64,000 nucleotides of DNA from Archangium lipolyticum (GTDB lineage Bacteria > Myxococcota > Myxococcia > Myxococcales > Myxococcaceae): assembly GCF_024623785.1 (NCBI RefSeq), contig NZ_JANKBZ010000024.1, positions 1-64,000 of the forward strand. The letters are read 5' to 3'. Under the pieces are notes generated by a model, which worked only from the letters and a program-made list of their open reading frames with translations, had not been told where the DNA came from and searched no databases. The position numbers were made by a program, and so were the translations under genes. Below are positions 42,721 to 51,482 of this stretch, piece by piece. The first letter of the stretch is position 1, and each line of letters opens with the position of its first letter.

Positions 42721-42755
42721 TACCCTCACCCCGACCCTCTCCCAGAGGGAGAGGG
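42721..42755 (-). repeat. REP-like palindromic repeat, copy 9
   Basis: TACCCTCACCCCGA plus CCCTCTCCC/GGGAGAGGG-type stem, nearly identical to copy 8 one kilobase away. It lies between the convergent hydrolase and rhodanese genes. Confidence 0.85.
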
Positions 42756-42779
42756 AGGAGTTGCTCGGGTTGCCCGGCC

Positions 42780-43061
42780 CTACCAGTTGTTCACCGACCT
42801 CAGGTCGAAGATGTCCGTGAAGCCGTGCGCACGGAGGATCTGCACCGCCATCGCGCTCCGACCCCCCGCCTGGCAGTACACCACCACCTTCGTCTGCGGC
42901 GGTCCTACCTCCCCCACCCGCTGCGGCAGCTCCTGCACCGGAATGTTCCTCGCCGGCTCCGGGTGCCCCTGCCGGTACTCCTCCGGCGTCCTCACGTCCA
43001 ACAACACCCACCCCTGCCCCACCAGCTCCCGGGCCTTCTCCGACAGTTCTTTCGGCGTCAT
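42780..43061 (-). CDS. Single-domain rhodanese-like sulfurtransferase
   Basis: A 93-residue protein starting MTPKELSEKARELV. VLLDVRTPEEYRQGHPEPARNIP is the typical rhodanese entry, and VVYCQAGGRSAMA is the active-site loop with the catalytic Cys that accepts sulfur. The size matches GlpE/PspE-type single-domain rhodaneses. No signal peptide. It is divergent from the GreA-like gene across about 64 bp. Confidence 0.92.
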   Translation of the reverse strand: MTPKELSEKARELVGQGWVLLDVRTPEEYRQGHPEPARNIPVQELPQRVGEVGPPQTKVVVYCQAGGRSAMAVQILRAHGFTDIFDLRSVNNW

Positions 43062-43125
43062 GGGCCACGGACTGTAGCCGGAAACTGGAGCCCTCACGCC
43101 ACGGAGCTACAGTCCTGTCGCACCC

Positions 43126-43644
43126 ATGCCACTGCTGGACAAAGAAGAGTTGCTGGCCCAGCTCGCCGAGCGTCTCCGTCAGAGCGACCGCGTCGCCCAT
43201 CGCGCCGAGCTCGAGGCCCGCGAGGCCGCTCGCTCCCTGGCCACCGAGTCCGAGAAGAAGGAAGACGGCCGCGCCGTCATCGAGTACGGCAGCCTCGCCT
43301 CCGGCCAGGCCCAACGCGCCCGCCGCGTCCAGGAGGAGCTCAAGGCCCTCTCCGACTTCCAGGACGCCGGCCTCCCCCGCTTCTCGCGCAAGGGCCCCGT
43401 CGCCCTCGGCGCCATCATCGACGTCTCCACCGAGGACGAGGATGGTTTCGCCGAGCGCACCTTCTTCCTCCTCCCCGTCGGCGCCGGCACCGAGCTCACA
43501 GGCCCCGGCGGCGATGGTTTCCTCTCCGTCATCACCCCCGCTTCCCCCGTCGGCCGCGCCCTCATGGGACGTCGGGCGGGCGACACCATCGAGGTCACCC
43601 TGGCCGGCGAGGTACGCGAGTGGACGGTCCTCGAAGTCGTTTGA
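43126..43644 (+). CDS. GreA/GreB-family transcript-cleavage-like factor
   Basis: A 172-residue protein. The N-terminal ~80 residues form a charged coiled coil (LDKEELLAQLAERLRQ, then KKEDGRAVIEYGSLASGQ at the turn, which keeps acidic residues as in Gre tips). The C-terminal FKBP-like domain shows GVALGAIIDVSTED-style strands and SVITPASPVGRALMGRRAGD, the RNA-polymerase-contacting block of Gre proteins. It is a Gre paralogue; whether it rescues stalled polymerase or modulates initiation cannot be told. It stands alone before the kinase cluster. Confidence 0.88.
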   Translation: MPLLDKEELLAQLAERLRQSDRVAHRAELEAREAARSLATESEKKEDGRAVIEYGSLASGQAQRARRVQEELKALSDFQDAGLPRFSRKGPVALGAIIDVSTEDEDGFAERTFFLLPVGAGTELTGPGGDGFLSVITPASPVGRALMGRRAGDTIEVTLAGEVREWTVLEVV

Positions 43645-43737
43645 CTCCCCCAGCTTGATCGCCGCCACGCTTCATTCCACGATTTCCCGTGAAGAGCAGG
43701 CGCTGGGGGGTCCTGCGCCAGTAGGAGGTCGCCAGCC

Positions 43738-45405
43738 ATGGCCATGCTCCGTGCCGCCATGAAGAGCATCCCGGAGGAGCCGGACGAGGTCTCCGCCTCG
43801 GCCTCCCACCAGGAGGAGTGGGCCCTCGTCGCGGACCACCCCGACGGCTTCATGGCGCTCTCCCCCGTGCGCGACCCCTCCGGCGAGCTGGTGGACTTCC
43901 ACTGGCAGTACGCCAACCCCGCCTCCGAGTCCATGCTGGGCATGGGTCTGACCCACATCCGGGGCCGGGGCCTCTCGGAGCTGCTCCCGGACGTGCGCGC
44001 CCGCGGCATCCTCGCGCGCTACGTGCGCGTGGTGGAGAGCGGCGAGCCCTACATCGACGAGGTGTGCTTCCCCCTGGCCAACCGCTCGCGCTGGTTCCGC
44101 GTCGTCGCCCTCAAGCGCCGGGAGATGCTCACCCTCTGGTTCAGCGAAATCACCCGCCGCAAGCGCGAGGAGCTGGAGACGGGCTTCCTCGCCGAGGTCA
44201 GCCACCTGCTCACCGCCTCGCTCGACGTGGAGAGCGCCCTGCACGAGCTGGCGCGCCGGTGCGTCCCCACGCTCGGCGAGGGCTGCGTCCTCCAGGTGCT
44301 CGACAGCAGGGGCCAGCCGCTGCTGCTCGAGACGGTGGCCAGCGAGCCCGCCCAGGAGACGTTGCTCGTCGAGGTGATGCGGCACTGCACCCAGTCCTCC
44401 GCCGAGCCCGGCCCCATGGGGCTGCTGCTGCCCCAGGACACTCCCCAACTGCTCACCGGGGTGACGCCCGCCCTCCTCTCCTCCCTCACCCGCGACCCCG
44501 AGCACCTGCGCCTCATGCGCATGATGGGGCCCCGCTCCCTCATGGCCGTGCCCCTGCGCGCGCGCGGGCGCACCCTGGGCGTGCTCGTCCTCCTCACCTT
44601 CTCCGAGCGCGCCTATGAGCCGGAGGACCTGCGCTTCGCCGAGGACCTGGGAGACCGGGTGGCCCTCTCCGTCGACAACGTGCTGCTCTTCCGCGAGGCC
44701 CGCCACGCCGTCGCCCAGCGTGACGAGTTCTTCACCGTGGCCGCGCACGAGCTGCGCACCCCCACCACCTCCCTCAAGCTCAACGTCCAGTCCCTGCTGC
44801 GCGGCGCCCGCCGCGGGGAGGCCGGCACGCTGCCCGCCTCGCTCATGTCCAAGCTGGAGAACGTCGACCGCAACGCCGGCCGCCTCAACGCGCTCGTCAA
44901 CGAGCTGCTCGACGTCACCCGCATCCACGCCGGCCGGCTGCGCCTGGACCTGGAGGAGGTGGACCTCACCGCGCTCGTCCAGGACGTGGCCGCCCGCTTC
45001 GAGCTGCCCGCCACCCAGTCCCAGAGCCCCATCCTCCTCCACCTCCCCGGCCCCGCCCGGGGCATGTGGGACAGGCTGCGCCTGGAGCAGGTGGTGACGA
45101 ACCTGCTGTCCAACGCGCTCAAGTACGGCGCGGGCAAGCCCGTGGTGGTGCGGGTGGAGGCCGACGCCGAGCGCGTCCGCCTGGTGGTGCGCGACGAGGG
45201 CATCGGCATCGCCCCGGAGAGCCTGCCGCGCCTCTTCGGCCGCTTCGAGCGCGCCGTGTCGGACCGACACTACGGCGGCCTGGGCCTGGGCCTCTACATC
45301 ACCCGTCAAATCATCGAGGCCCTGGGCGGCACGGTGAGCGTCCTGAGCACCCCCGGCGCCGGCGCCACCTTCACCGTGGAGCTGCCCCGCGAAGCCAGCG
45401 CCTGA
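43738..45405 (+). CDS. Cytoplasmic sensor histidine kinase (PAS-GAF-HisKA-HATPase)
   Basis: A 555-residue kinase; AGGAGG precedes the ATG. A PAS-like domain covers about residues 30-145, and a GAF-like domain about 160-325. The HisKA domain has H337 in VAAHELRTPTTS, and the ATPase domain about 435-553 has VVTNLLSNALKYG (N box), VRDEGIGI (G1) and GGLGLGLYI (G2). No membrane segment, so the signal is intracellular. No response regulator is adjacent. It is the first of three consecutive kinases on this strand and ends 102 bp before the second. Confidence 0.93.
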   Translation: MAMLRAAMKSIPEEPDEVSASASHQEEWALVADHPDGFMALSPVRDPSGELVDFHWQYANPASESMLGMGLTHIRGRGLSELLPDVRARGILARYVRVVESGEPYIDEVCFPLANRSRWFRVVALKRREMLTLWFSEITRRKREELETGFLAEVSHLLTASLDVESALHELARRCVPTLGEGCVLQVLDSRGQPLLLETVASEPAQETLLVEVMRHCTQSSAEPGPMGLLLPQDTPQLLTGVTPALLSSLTRDPEHLRLMRMMGPRSLMAVPLRARGRTLGVLVLLTFSERAYEPEDLRFAEDLGDRVALSVDNVLLFREARHAVAQRDEFFTVAAHELRTPTTSLKLNVQSLLRGARRGEAGTLPASLMSKLENVDRNAGRLNALVNELLDVTRIHAGRLRLDLEEVDLTALVQDVAARFELPATQSQSPILLHLPGPARGMWDRLRLEQVVTNLLSNALKYGAGKPVVVRVEADAERVRLVVRDEGIGIAPESLPRLFGRFERAVSDRHYGGLGLGLYITRQIIEALGGTVSVLSTPGAGATFTVELPREASA

Positions 45406-45507
45406 GAAACAGCCTCCTCGCGCCCACACCCGCTCCTGTCGGGCGATGGACGATGCACACACAGCATGTGGATTTAGTCCGGGCAAGCTGCTTGGAAGGA
45501 GGGTCCC

Positions 45508-48039
45508 ATGCGCTCGTCCCCCGAGCCGGGCCCGGAAGCCGAGCCCGCGCGCACGCCCCCGTTGCCCCTCACCTGGCCCGCCGCGCTGTTCGGTCTCATC
45601 TTCGGCGTGGCGATGACGTACGCGCCGTACGAGTTCCACGCCGCCGCCTTCCGGCCCCTCTACCCGTACGTGCGCGCCATGGGCCTGGCGTACCTGGCCA
45701 GCAGCATCGTGCTCATGGCCACGCTCCTCTATCCGCACGCCCCGCGCTGGTTGGACGTGCTGGGCCGCGTGGGCTTCGGCGCCGTCACCGGCCTGTACTG
45801 GTGGGTGCTCAACGTGCGCACCGGGGGCCTCACCGGCGCCATCCTCTACCCGCTGCTGCTGGCGGGGCTGGCGCTGGAGACGTCCCCCGCGTGGCGGCGG
45901 CGCGAGGTATTCCGCGGCGTGGTGGCGCTCATCGCGCTGTGCTTCGGGCTCCTCATGCTGGGGGCCCACCAGCACCTGCCCACCGTCTTCTACGCCGCGC
46001 TCGCCCCGCTGCTGGTGCCCATGGGGCTCGTCTTCCTGGTGAGCGGGGCGGGGCTGCTGGCCCCGGCGAGCACGCGCTGGCCCTGGCTGCCCCGCGTCTA
46101 CTTCGGCCTGCTGGCGGTGGACTTCGCCCTGCTGGCCTGGGGCCTGGGCCGCAGCGGCTCCGGACCCGCCGCCTGCATCTACCTCATCCTCACCTTCACC
46201 TGCGCCCTCATGGCCGCTGGCCTCCGGCCCCGCGCCCCTCGCACCGTGGCCTTCAAGCTGCTGCGCGGGCTGGCCTTCGCCGGGCTGGTGCCACTGCTGG
46301 CGCTGGGCGGCTTCGGCGCCTGGCTCGCCCAGCGCGCCATCGAGAACCAGGTGCGCGACGACACCGTGCGCGCCGCGGCCGGCGAGGCGGACTTCCTCGT
46401 GCGCTACCTGGACGACGCGCGCGAGTCCCTCCAGCTGCTGCTCGAGTCCCCCGGCTTCCGCAGCGCCTTCGCCTCGCGCGACACGAAGCTGCTGGAGCTC
46501 TACCTGCGCAACCTCCCCGCCCAGGCGCGCGCCTTCGACGCCGCGCTCGCCGTGGACAAGGAGGGCGTGGGGCTCGCCACCTCCTACGGCCACGAGCAAA
46601 TGGGCAGCTTCGCCCACCGCGACTACTACGCCGGCGTGCTGAGCACCGGCGCCCCCTATGTCTCGCGCCCCTACGTCAGCCAGCTCGGCCTGCCCCACGT
46701 GGCCGTCGCCCTCCCCTTCAAACAGGACGGGAAGCTGGAGGGCATGCTCGTGGGCCTGCTGTCCCTGGAGCGCCTGTCCGCCGCGGTGACGCCCGCCGCC
46801 CAGCGCTTCCGCGTGCAGGTGCTCGACAGGCGCGGCCTGCTGCTGCTGCGCGACACCCAGCCCGGCGCCCCGCTGCTGAGCGAGGCCCTGCTCCCCAGCG
46901 CCCTTCGCCTGCACCTCACCAACATCGACGAGGGCGTGGTGGAGACGTTCGACGCGGAGGACCGGCACATCCTCCTGGCCGCCGACGCGCCCGTGCCCGG
47001 CACCGAGTGGAGCGTCGTCGTCACCCAGGACCTGGGGGTGGCCTACCGCGCCATCACCCGCACCAGCGCGGCCTTCGTCGCCATGCTGGCCGTGGGCGTG
47101 CTGCTCACCCTGGCCCTCTCCCAGTTCGTCGCGAGGGACCTGATGCGCCGCCTGGACACGCTGGTGGAGGCCACCGCCGCCATCGCCCGGGGCGAGCTCA
47201 GCCGGCGCGTGCCCGAGGACGACGAGGACGAGCTGGGCGGGCTGTGCCGCGGCTTCAACGAGATGGCCTCGCGCACCGAGGCCGCCCAGGGCGAGCTGCG
47301 CGAGGCGGTGCGCCTGCGCGAGGAGTTCCTCTCCGTGGCCAGCCACGAGCTGCGCACGCCCCTCACCCCCCTCAAGGGCTTCGCCGCCCTCACCCTCAAC
47401 CGCATGGAGAAGGGCGGCGACTTCCCCGAGCGCGAGCGCACCCTCAAGGCCCTGCGCTCCATGGCCCGGCAGACGGACCGCCTCACCCGCCTGGTGGACG
47501 ACCTGCTGGACACCTCGCGGATTCAAGCCGGCCGCTTCGAGCTGGAGCGCGCCCGCGTGGACCTGGTGCCCCTGGTGCGCGAGGTCATCGAGCGCTTCGA
47601 GCTGAGGGGGGACGAGGGCCTGCGCTTCACCTTCGAGGCCCCCCAGGAGCCCGTGGAGGGCGTCTGGGACGGCCCCCGCCTGGAGCAGGTGGTGACGAAC
47701 CTGCTGTCCAACGCCGTGCGCTACTCCCCCCAGGGCGGCACGGTGCGCGTGGGCTTCCATCTCACCCCCGAGTCCGTGGAGCTGCGCGTGCGCGACGAGG
47801 GCATCGGCATTCCGCCCGAGAGCCTCGCCTCCCTCTTCCAGCCCTTCGCCCGCGCCTCCAACGCCACCTCGCGGCACTTCGGCGGCCTGGGGCTGGGCCT
47901 CTTCATCTGCCGGGAAATCGTCCAGCGCCACGGCGGCACCATCTGGGCCGAGAGCCCCGGCGCCCAGCAGGGCAGCTGCTTCCACGTCCGGCTGCCCCGA
48001 GAGGCGCCAGCCATCGCCCCCATCGCCGCCGCCGGTTAG
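45508..48039 (+). CDS. Membrane sensor histidine kinase with multi-TM head, Cache-like and HAMP domains
   Basis: An 843-residue kinase, ribosome site GGAAGGAGGG. Residues about 20-245 hold seven or eight hydrophobic segments. A further segment near 255-275 is followed by an extracytoplasmic region (about 276-510) with a double-Cache look (LAVDKEGVGLATSYGHEQMG, HRDYYAGVLSTG). A membrane segment near 520-540 leads to HAMP, then H613 in VASHELRTPLTPL and the ATPase domain (NLLSNAVRYSP, RDEGIGIPPES, GGLGLGLFI). The many-TM head plus Cache is an uncommon pairing. Its immediate neighbours are also kinases, without a stand-alone response regulator. Confidence 0.93.
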   Translation: MRSSPEPGPEAEPARTPPLPLTWPAALFGLIFGVAMTYAPYEFHAAAFRPLYPYVRAMGLAYLASSIVLMATLLYPHAPRWLDVLGRVGFGAVTGLYWWVLNVRTGGLTGAILYPLLLAGLALETSPAWRRREVFRGVVALIALCFGLLMLGAHQHLPTVFYAALAPLLVPMGLVFLVSGAGLLAPASTRWPWLPRVYFGLLAVDFALLAWGLGRSGSGPAACIYLILTFTCALMAAGLRPRAPRTVAFKLLRGLAFAGLVPLLALGGFGAWLAQRAIENQVRDDTVRAAAGEADFLVRYLDDARESLQLLLESPGFRSAFASRDTKLLELYLRNLPAQARAFDAALAVDKEGVGLATSYGHEQMGSFAHRDYYAGVLSTGAPYVSRPYVSQLGLPHVAVALPFKQDGKLEGMLVGLLSLERLSAAVTPAAQRFRVQVLDRRGLLLLRDTQPGAPLLSEALLPSALRLHLTNIDEGVVETFDAEDRHILLAADAPVPGTEWSVVVTQDLGVAYRAITRTSAAFVAMLAVGVLLTLALSQFVARDLMRRLDTLVEATAAIARGELSRRVPEDDEDELGGLCRGFNEMASRTEAAQGELREAVRLREEFLSVASHELRTPLTPLKGFAALTLNRMEKGGDFPERERTLKALRSMARQTDRLTRLVDDLLDTSRIQAGRFELERARVDLVPLVREVIERFELRGDEGLRFTFEAPQEPVEGVWDGPRLEQVVTNLLSNAVRYSPQGGTVRVGFHLTPESVELRVRDEGIGIPPESLASLFQPFARASNATSRHFGGLGLGLFICREIVQRHGGTIWAESPGAQQGSCFHVRLPREAPAIAPIAAAG

Positions 48040-48123
48040 AGGGGGTCCAACCGATACCCGGTTTCTCAGTGTTTGATGCAGGAGAGGAGGCGGACGGGGT
48101 ATCCTCCGGAAGGTTTTCCCCCC

Positions 48124-50601
48124 ATGCATTCGAAGCCTCAGCCGACCGACGCCTCCCCCCGTCCCCCCGAGCTGCACGGCGCGACGGCCGCGCTGGCCCG
48201 GCGTGAGCGCTACCTGACCGCGCTGGTGGAGATTCAGCAGCGGCTGCTGGCGGCCTCGCCCGCGGAGAGCCTGTTCGAGGAATTGGTGGAGCCGCTGGGA
48301 GAGGCCTCGGGAGCCAGCCGGGCCTACCTCTTCGAGGCCCACCGCTCCCCGGACGGCAACCTGCTCTTCAGCCAGCGCGCCGAGTGGTGCGCCCCCGGAG
48401 TGAAGCCCGAGCTCGAGAACCCGGAGCTGCAGGACATGCACCTGGAGCGGCAGCTGCCGCACGTCTACGAGCTGCTGTCGCGAGGGCAGATCCTCTCCGC
48501 GCTGGTGAAGGACCTGCCCTCCGAGGAGCGAAGGCTCCTGGAGTCGCAGGACATCCTCTCCGTGCTCACGCTGCCGCTGTGGGTGCACGGCACGCTGTCG
48601 GGCTTCATCGGCTTCGACAACTGCGTGGAGGCGCGGGAGTGGGAGAAGCTGGAGGTGGACCTGCTGTGGGCGGCGGCCGGAGCCATCGCGCTGGCGATGG
48701 AGCAGCGGCAGTCGGCGCGGTCGCTGCGCGAGCGGGAGCTGCGCTTCCGGCGCATCGCGGAGAACGCCTCGGACGTGCTGTACCGCTACCAGCTGGCGGG
48801 CACGCGCAGCTTCGCCTTCGTCAGCGGCGTGGTGACGAAGAACCTGGGCTTCACCCCGGAGGAGCACTACAGGGATCCCGAGCTGTGGCACCGGCAGATG
48901 CACCCGGAGGACCGGGAGGTGCTGGAGCAGTTGCTGGCCGAGCCCGAGAAGCATGACTCGCCGGTGGTGGTGCGCTTCACCCGGCGGGACGGGCGCACGG
49001 TGTGGCTGCAACACGTGGTGACGCCGGTGATGGACGCCTCGGGGCTGTGCGTGGCGGTGGAGGGCATCGCCCGCGACATCACCGAGCGGCGCCAGTTCGA
49101 GGAGGCCCTCAAGCTGTCCGAGGCCAGCTTCCGCATCCTCCTGGAGGGCGTGCCGGACCCGGCGGCCATCCAGCGCGACGGGCGCATCATCTACGCCAAC
49201 GCGGCGCTGGTGTCCTCGCTGGGCTTCGCGCGCCCGCAGGAGCTGATGGGGCGGCGGCTGCGGGAGTTCGTGCTGGACGATCCGCCCACGCCCGAGGGCT
49301 CGGTGGCGCTGGTGACGGGCGAGCGGCGATTGATGCGGCGGGACGGAAAGGTGCGCGTGGCGGAGTTCGCCTCGCTGCCCCTGCTCTTCGATGGCGAGCC
49401 GGCCGTGGTGTCCATCGCGCGCGACGTCACCGAGCAGAGGCAGTTGCAGAGCCGCCTGTCGCTGGCGGACCGGATGGCCTCCATGGGGACGCTCGCGGCG
49501 GGCATCGCCCATGAAATCAACAACCCGCTGGCCTTCGTCATCTCCAACCTGGGCTTCCTGGCGGAGGAGATGAGCCGCTCGCCCGTGCTCGCGCGAGGCC
49601 CTGAGGAGTGGCGCTCGGTGCTGGCCGAGGCGCGCGAGGGCGCCGAGCGCGTGCGCCAGATCGTCCGCCAGCTCAAGGCCTTCTCGCGGCCGGACGAGGA
49701 GCGGGTGGAGCCGGTGGACGTGCACGCGGTGCTGGAGTCGGCGGTGACGCTGGCCGACAACGAAATCAAGCACCGTGCGCGGCTGCGGCGCGAGTTCGGG
49801 CCCGTGCCGCGCGTCATGGGCAACGAGGGCCGGCTGTGCCAGGTGTTCCTCAACCTGGTGGTGAACGCGGCCCAGGCCATCCCCGAGGGCGCGGCGGAGA
49901 GGAATGAGATCCGCCTGGTGACACGCCTGGGACAGGATGGGCGGGTGGTGGTGGAGGTGCAGGACACGGGCTCGGGCATCCCCCGGGAGGCGCTCGGGCG
50001 CATCTTCGACCCCTTCTACACGACGAAGCCGGTGGGCGTGGGCACGGGCCTGGGCCTGTCCATCTGCCACGGCATCATCACGAGCCTGGGCGGGGACATC
50101 TCCGTGGAGAGCGAGCCGGGCCAGGGCACCGTGGTGCGGGTGGTGCTGCCGGTCGCCGAGGAGTGCGCCCGGGTGGAGAAGCCGGTGCAGGCCCCGCAGC
50201 CGGCACCCACGGCCCAACGTGGACGGGTGCTCATCGTGGACGACGAGCCCGCGGTGGGCCGCTCGCTGCGGCGGATCCTCCGCGAGCACGACGTGGAGCT
50301 GGCCACCAGCGGGCGGCAGGCGCTGGAGCGGCTGACGGCGGACGGGCGATTCCACGTCATCCTGTGCGACGTGATGATGCCGGATTTTGGGGGCAAGGAC
50401 CTGTACGAGGCCATCCAGCAGGGCGGCTCGGGATTGGAGCAACGCTTCGTCTTCGTCTCCGGCGGGGCGTTCACCCAGGGGGCGAGGGACTTCCTGGCGC
50501 GGGTGCCCAACCCCACCCTGGAGAAGCCCTTCGACGAGGCCGCGGTGAAGCGCGTGGTGCGCGAGTTCGTGCTGCGCAACGCGGAGGCCGTGAGGAGCTG
50601 A
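48124..50601 (+). CDS. Hybrid histidine kinase (GAF-PAS-PAS-HisKA-HATPase-REC)
   Basis: An 825-residue kinase; an ATG at 48076 is possible, but the one at 48124 has GGAAGG upstream. GAF covers about residues 25-205, followed by two PAS domains (about 215-340 with the FTRRDGRTVWLQHV and DITERR ends, and about 340-455). H463 lies in GIAHEINNPLAFV, the NtrB-like H box. The ATPase domain includes NLVVNAAQAIP, DTGSGIP and GTGLGLSI. A C-terminal receiver has VDDEP and phospho-acceptor D749 in LCDVMMPDFGG. This is the only receiver domain in the three-kinase cluster. Confidence 0.93.
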   Translation: MHSKPQPTDASPRPPELHGATAALARRERYLTALVEIQQRLLAASPAESLFEELVEPLGEASGASRAYLFEAHRSPDGNLLFSQRAEWCAPGVKPELENPELQDMHLERQLPHVYELLSRGQILSALVKDLPSEERRLLESQDILSVLTLPLWVHGTLSGFIGFDNCVEAREWEKLEVDLLWAAAGAIALAMEQRQSARSLRERELRFRRIAENASDVLYRYQLAGTRSFAFVSGVVTKNLGFTPEEHYRDPELWHRQMHPEDREVLEQLLAEPEKHDSPVVVRFTRRDGRTVWLQHVVTPVMDASGLCVAVEGIARDITERRQFEEALKLSEASFRILLEGVPDPAAIQRDGRIIYANAALVSSLGFARPQELMGRRLREFVLDDPPTPEGSVALVTGERRLMRRDGKVRVAEFASLPLLFDGEPAVVSIARDVTEQRQLQSRLSLADRMASMGTLAAGIAHEINNPLAFVISNLGFLAEEMSRSPVLARGPEEWRSVLAEAREGAERVRQIVRQLKAFSRPDEERVEPVDVHAVLESAVTLADNEIKHRARLRREFGPVPRVMGNEGRLCQVFLNLVVNAAQAIPEGAAERNEIRLVTRLGQDGRVVVEVQDTGSGIPREALGRIFDPFYTTKPVGVGTGLGLSICHGIITSLGGDISVESEPGQGTVVRVVLPVAEECARVEKPVQAPQPAPTAQRGRVLIVDDEPAVGRSLRRILREHDVELATSGRQALERLTADGRFHVILCDVMMPDFGGKDLYEAIQQGGSGLEQRFVFVSGGAFTQGARDFLARVPNPTLEKPFDEAAVKRVVREFVLRNAEAVRS

Positions 50602-50615
50602 GCGGACGGAACCGG

Positions 50616-51425
50616 TCAGTGAAGTGGCTGGCCAGGTGTGTCCAGGACGGGGCGGCGGGTGGGGAGTGTATGGCGCTCGTGGTCGTAGAAGCACTCGGGG
50701 CCGAGCAGGGAGATGAGCTCGCGCTCGCGGGCGATGCCCGCCTCGGTGCCCGCTTCAGTGGGCAGCTCGTAGGGCTGGACGAGGACGAGGTCCTCACCGA
50801 AAGACTCGCGGCACTCCGAGGGCAGAGTTTCGAGCCGCTGGCCGAACATGCGCACGAAGGGCGGCCCGTAGAAGTTGCGCCAGACGAGGCCCGTGAGGCC
50901 CTCGCTGTAGTCGCGCACGGTGAACTCCTCTTCCGAATAGGTGAAGTCCTTTCCCTCATCCGTGGGGAGGCTCTTGTGCACGAGCCTCCAGTGTTTGCCG
51001 TGAAGATCCGTATCCAACCCGGCCAGGGCCAGCGGAGACTGGACGAGGCGCATGAGCTCGACCACCTGCTGTGCATGGGCCGCGCGCCACGAGGCTTTCG
51101 AGGCCGAGCTCGCGGACGTCAGCCAGGAGATCATCCCTGTGTATGGCGGGGCACCGGTCGTGACGGGATAAATCGAGATGAAGTCCCGATCGGTGCGTGC
51201 CGCCACGTGCAAGTTGCCATGCTTTTCGTAGTAGGCGACGAGCGCACCAAGGTCGAGGCGGTGCGGGTCGATGGGTTCTCTCAAGGATGCATAGCCATAA
51301 CGCCTGGGTTCGAACCAACGGAATTCGCGAAGGACGAGGGAGAGAAACTCTCCAATCACCGAGGGAGAAGGGCGGCCTGGGGGCAGTCCGATCTGAGTAT
51401 CAAAATACTTGATAGCCATATCCAT
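50616..51425 (-). CDS. Immunity protein, Imm52-like, paired with the upstream nuclease toxin
   Basis: A 269-residue soluble protein from the ATG at 51425; a GTG at 51461 would add 12 residues. No signal peptide. The composition is alpha/beta, with motifs such as WRNFYGPPFVRMFGQRLETL and an end with LISLLGPECFYDHERH. From memory this matches the Imm52 group, which accompanies Tox-REase-5 toxins. It lies 57 bp (or 21 bp with the GTG) downstream of the toxin stop on the same strand, the usual toxin-immunity order. It should protect the producer's cytoplasm. Base composition is slightly lower in GC near its start than the flanking genes. Confidence 0.75.
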   Translation of the reverse strand: MDMAIKYFDTQIGLPPGRPSPSVIGEFLSLVLREFRWFEPRRYGYASLREPIDPHRLDLGALVAYYEKHGNLHVAARTDRDFISIYPVTTGAPPYTGMISWLTSASSASKASWRAAHAQQVVELMRLVQSPLALAGLDTDLHGKHWRLVHKSLPTDEGKDFTYSEEEFTVRDYSEGLTGLVWRNFYGPPFVRMFGQRLETLPSECRESFGEDLVLVQPYELPTEAGTEAGIARERELISLLGPECFYDHERHTLPTRRPVLDTPGQPLH

Positions 51426-51482
51426 CTTGAGTGGAAAACACCACGTTGGGGAACGTAACACCCGGCCTGTCGGAAAAGAGGG

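Noticed and set aside
43672-50694. A 2340-codon open frame on the minus strand opposite the three kinase genes
   Set aside because: Composition is Gln/His/Arg/Gly-rich with no domains, and the plus strand has three complete kinases. It is an artefact of extreme GC bias.
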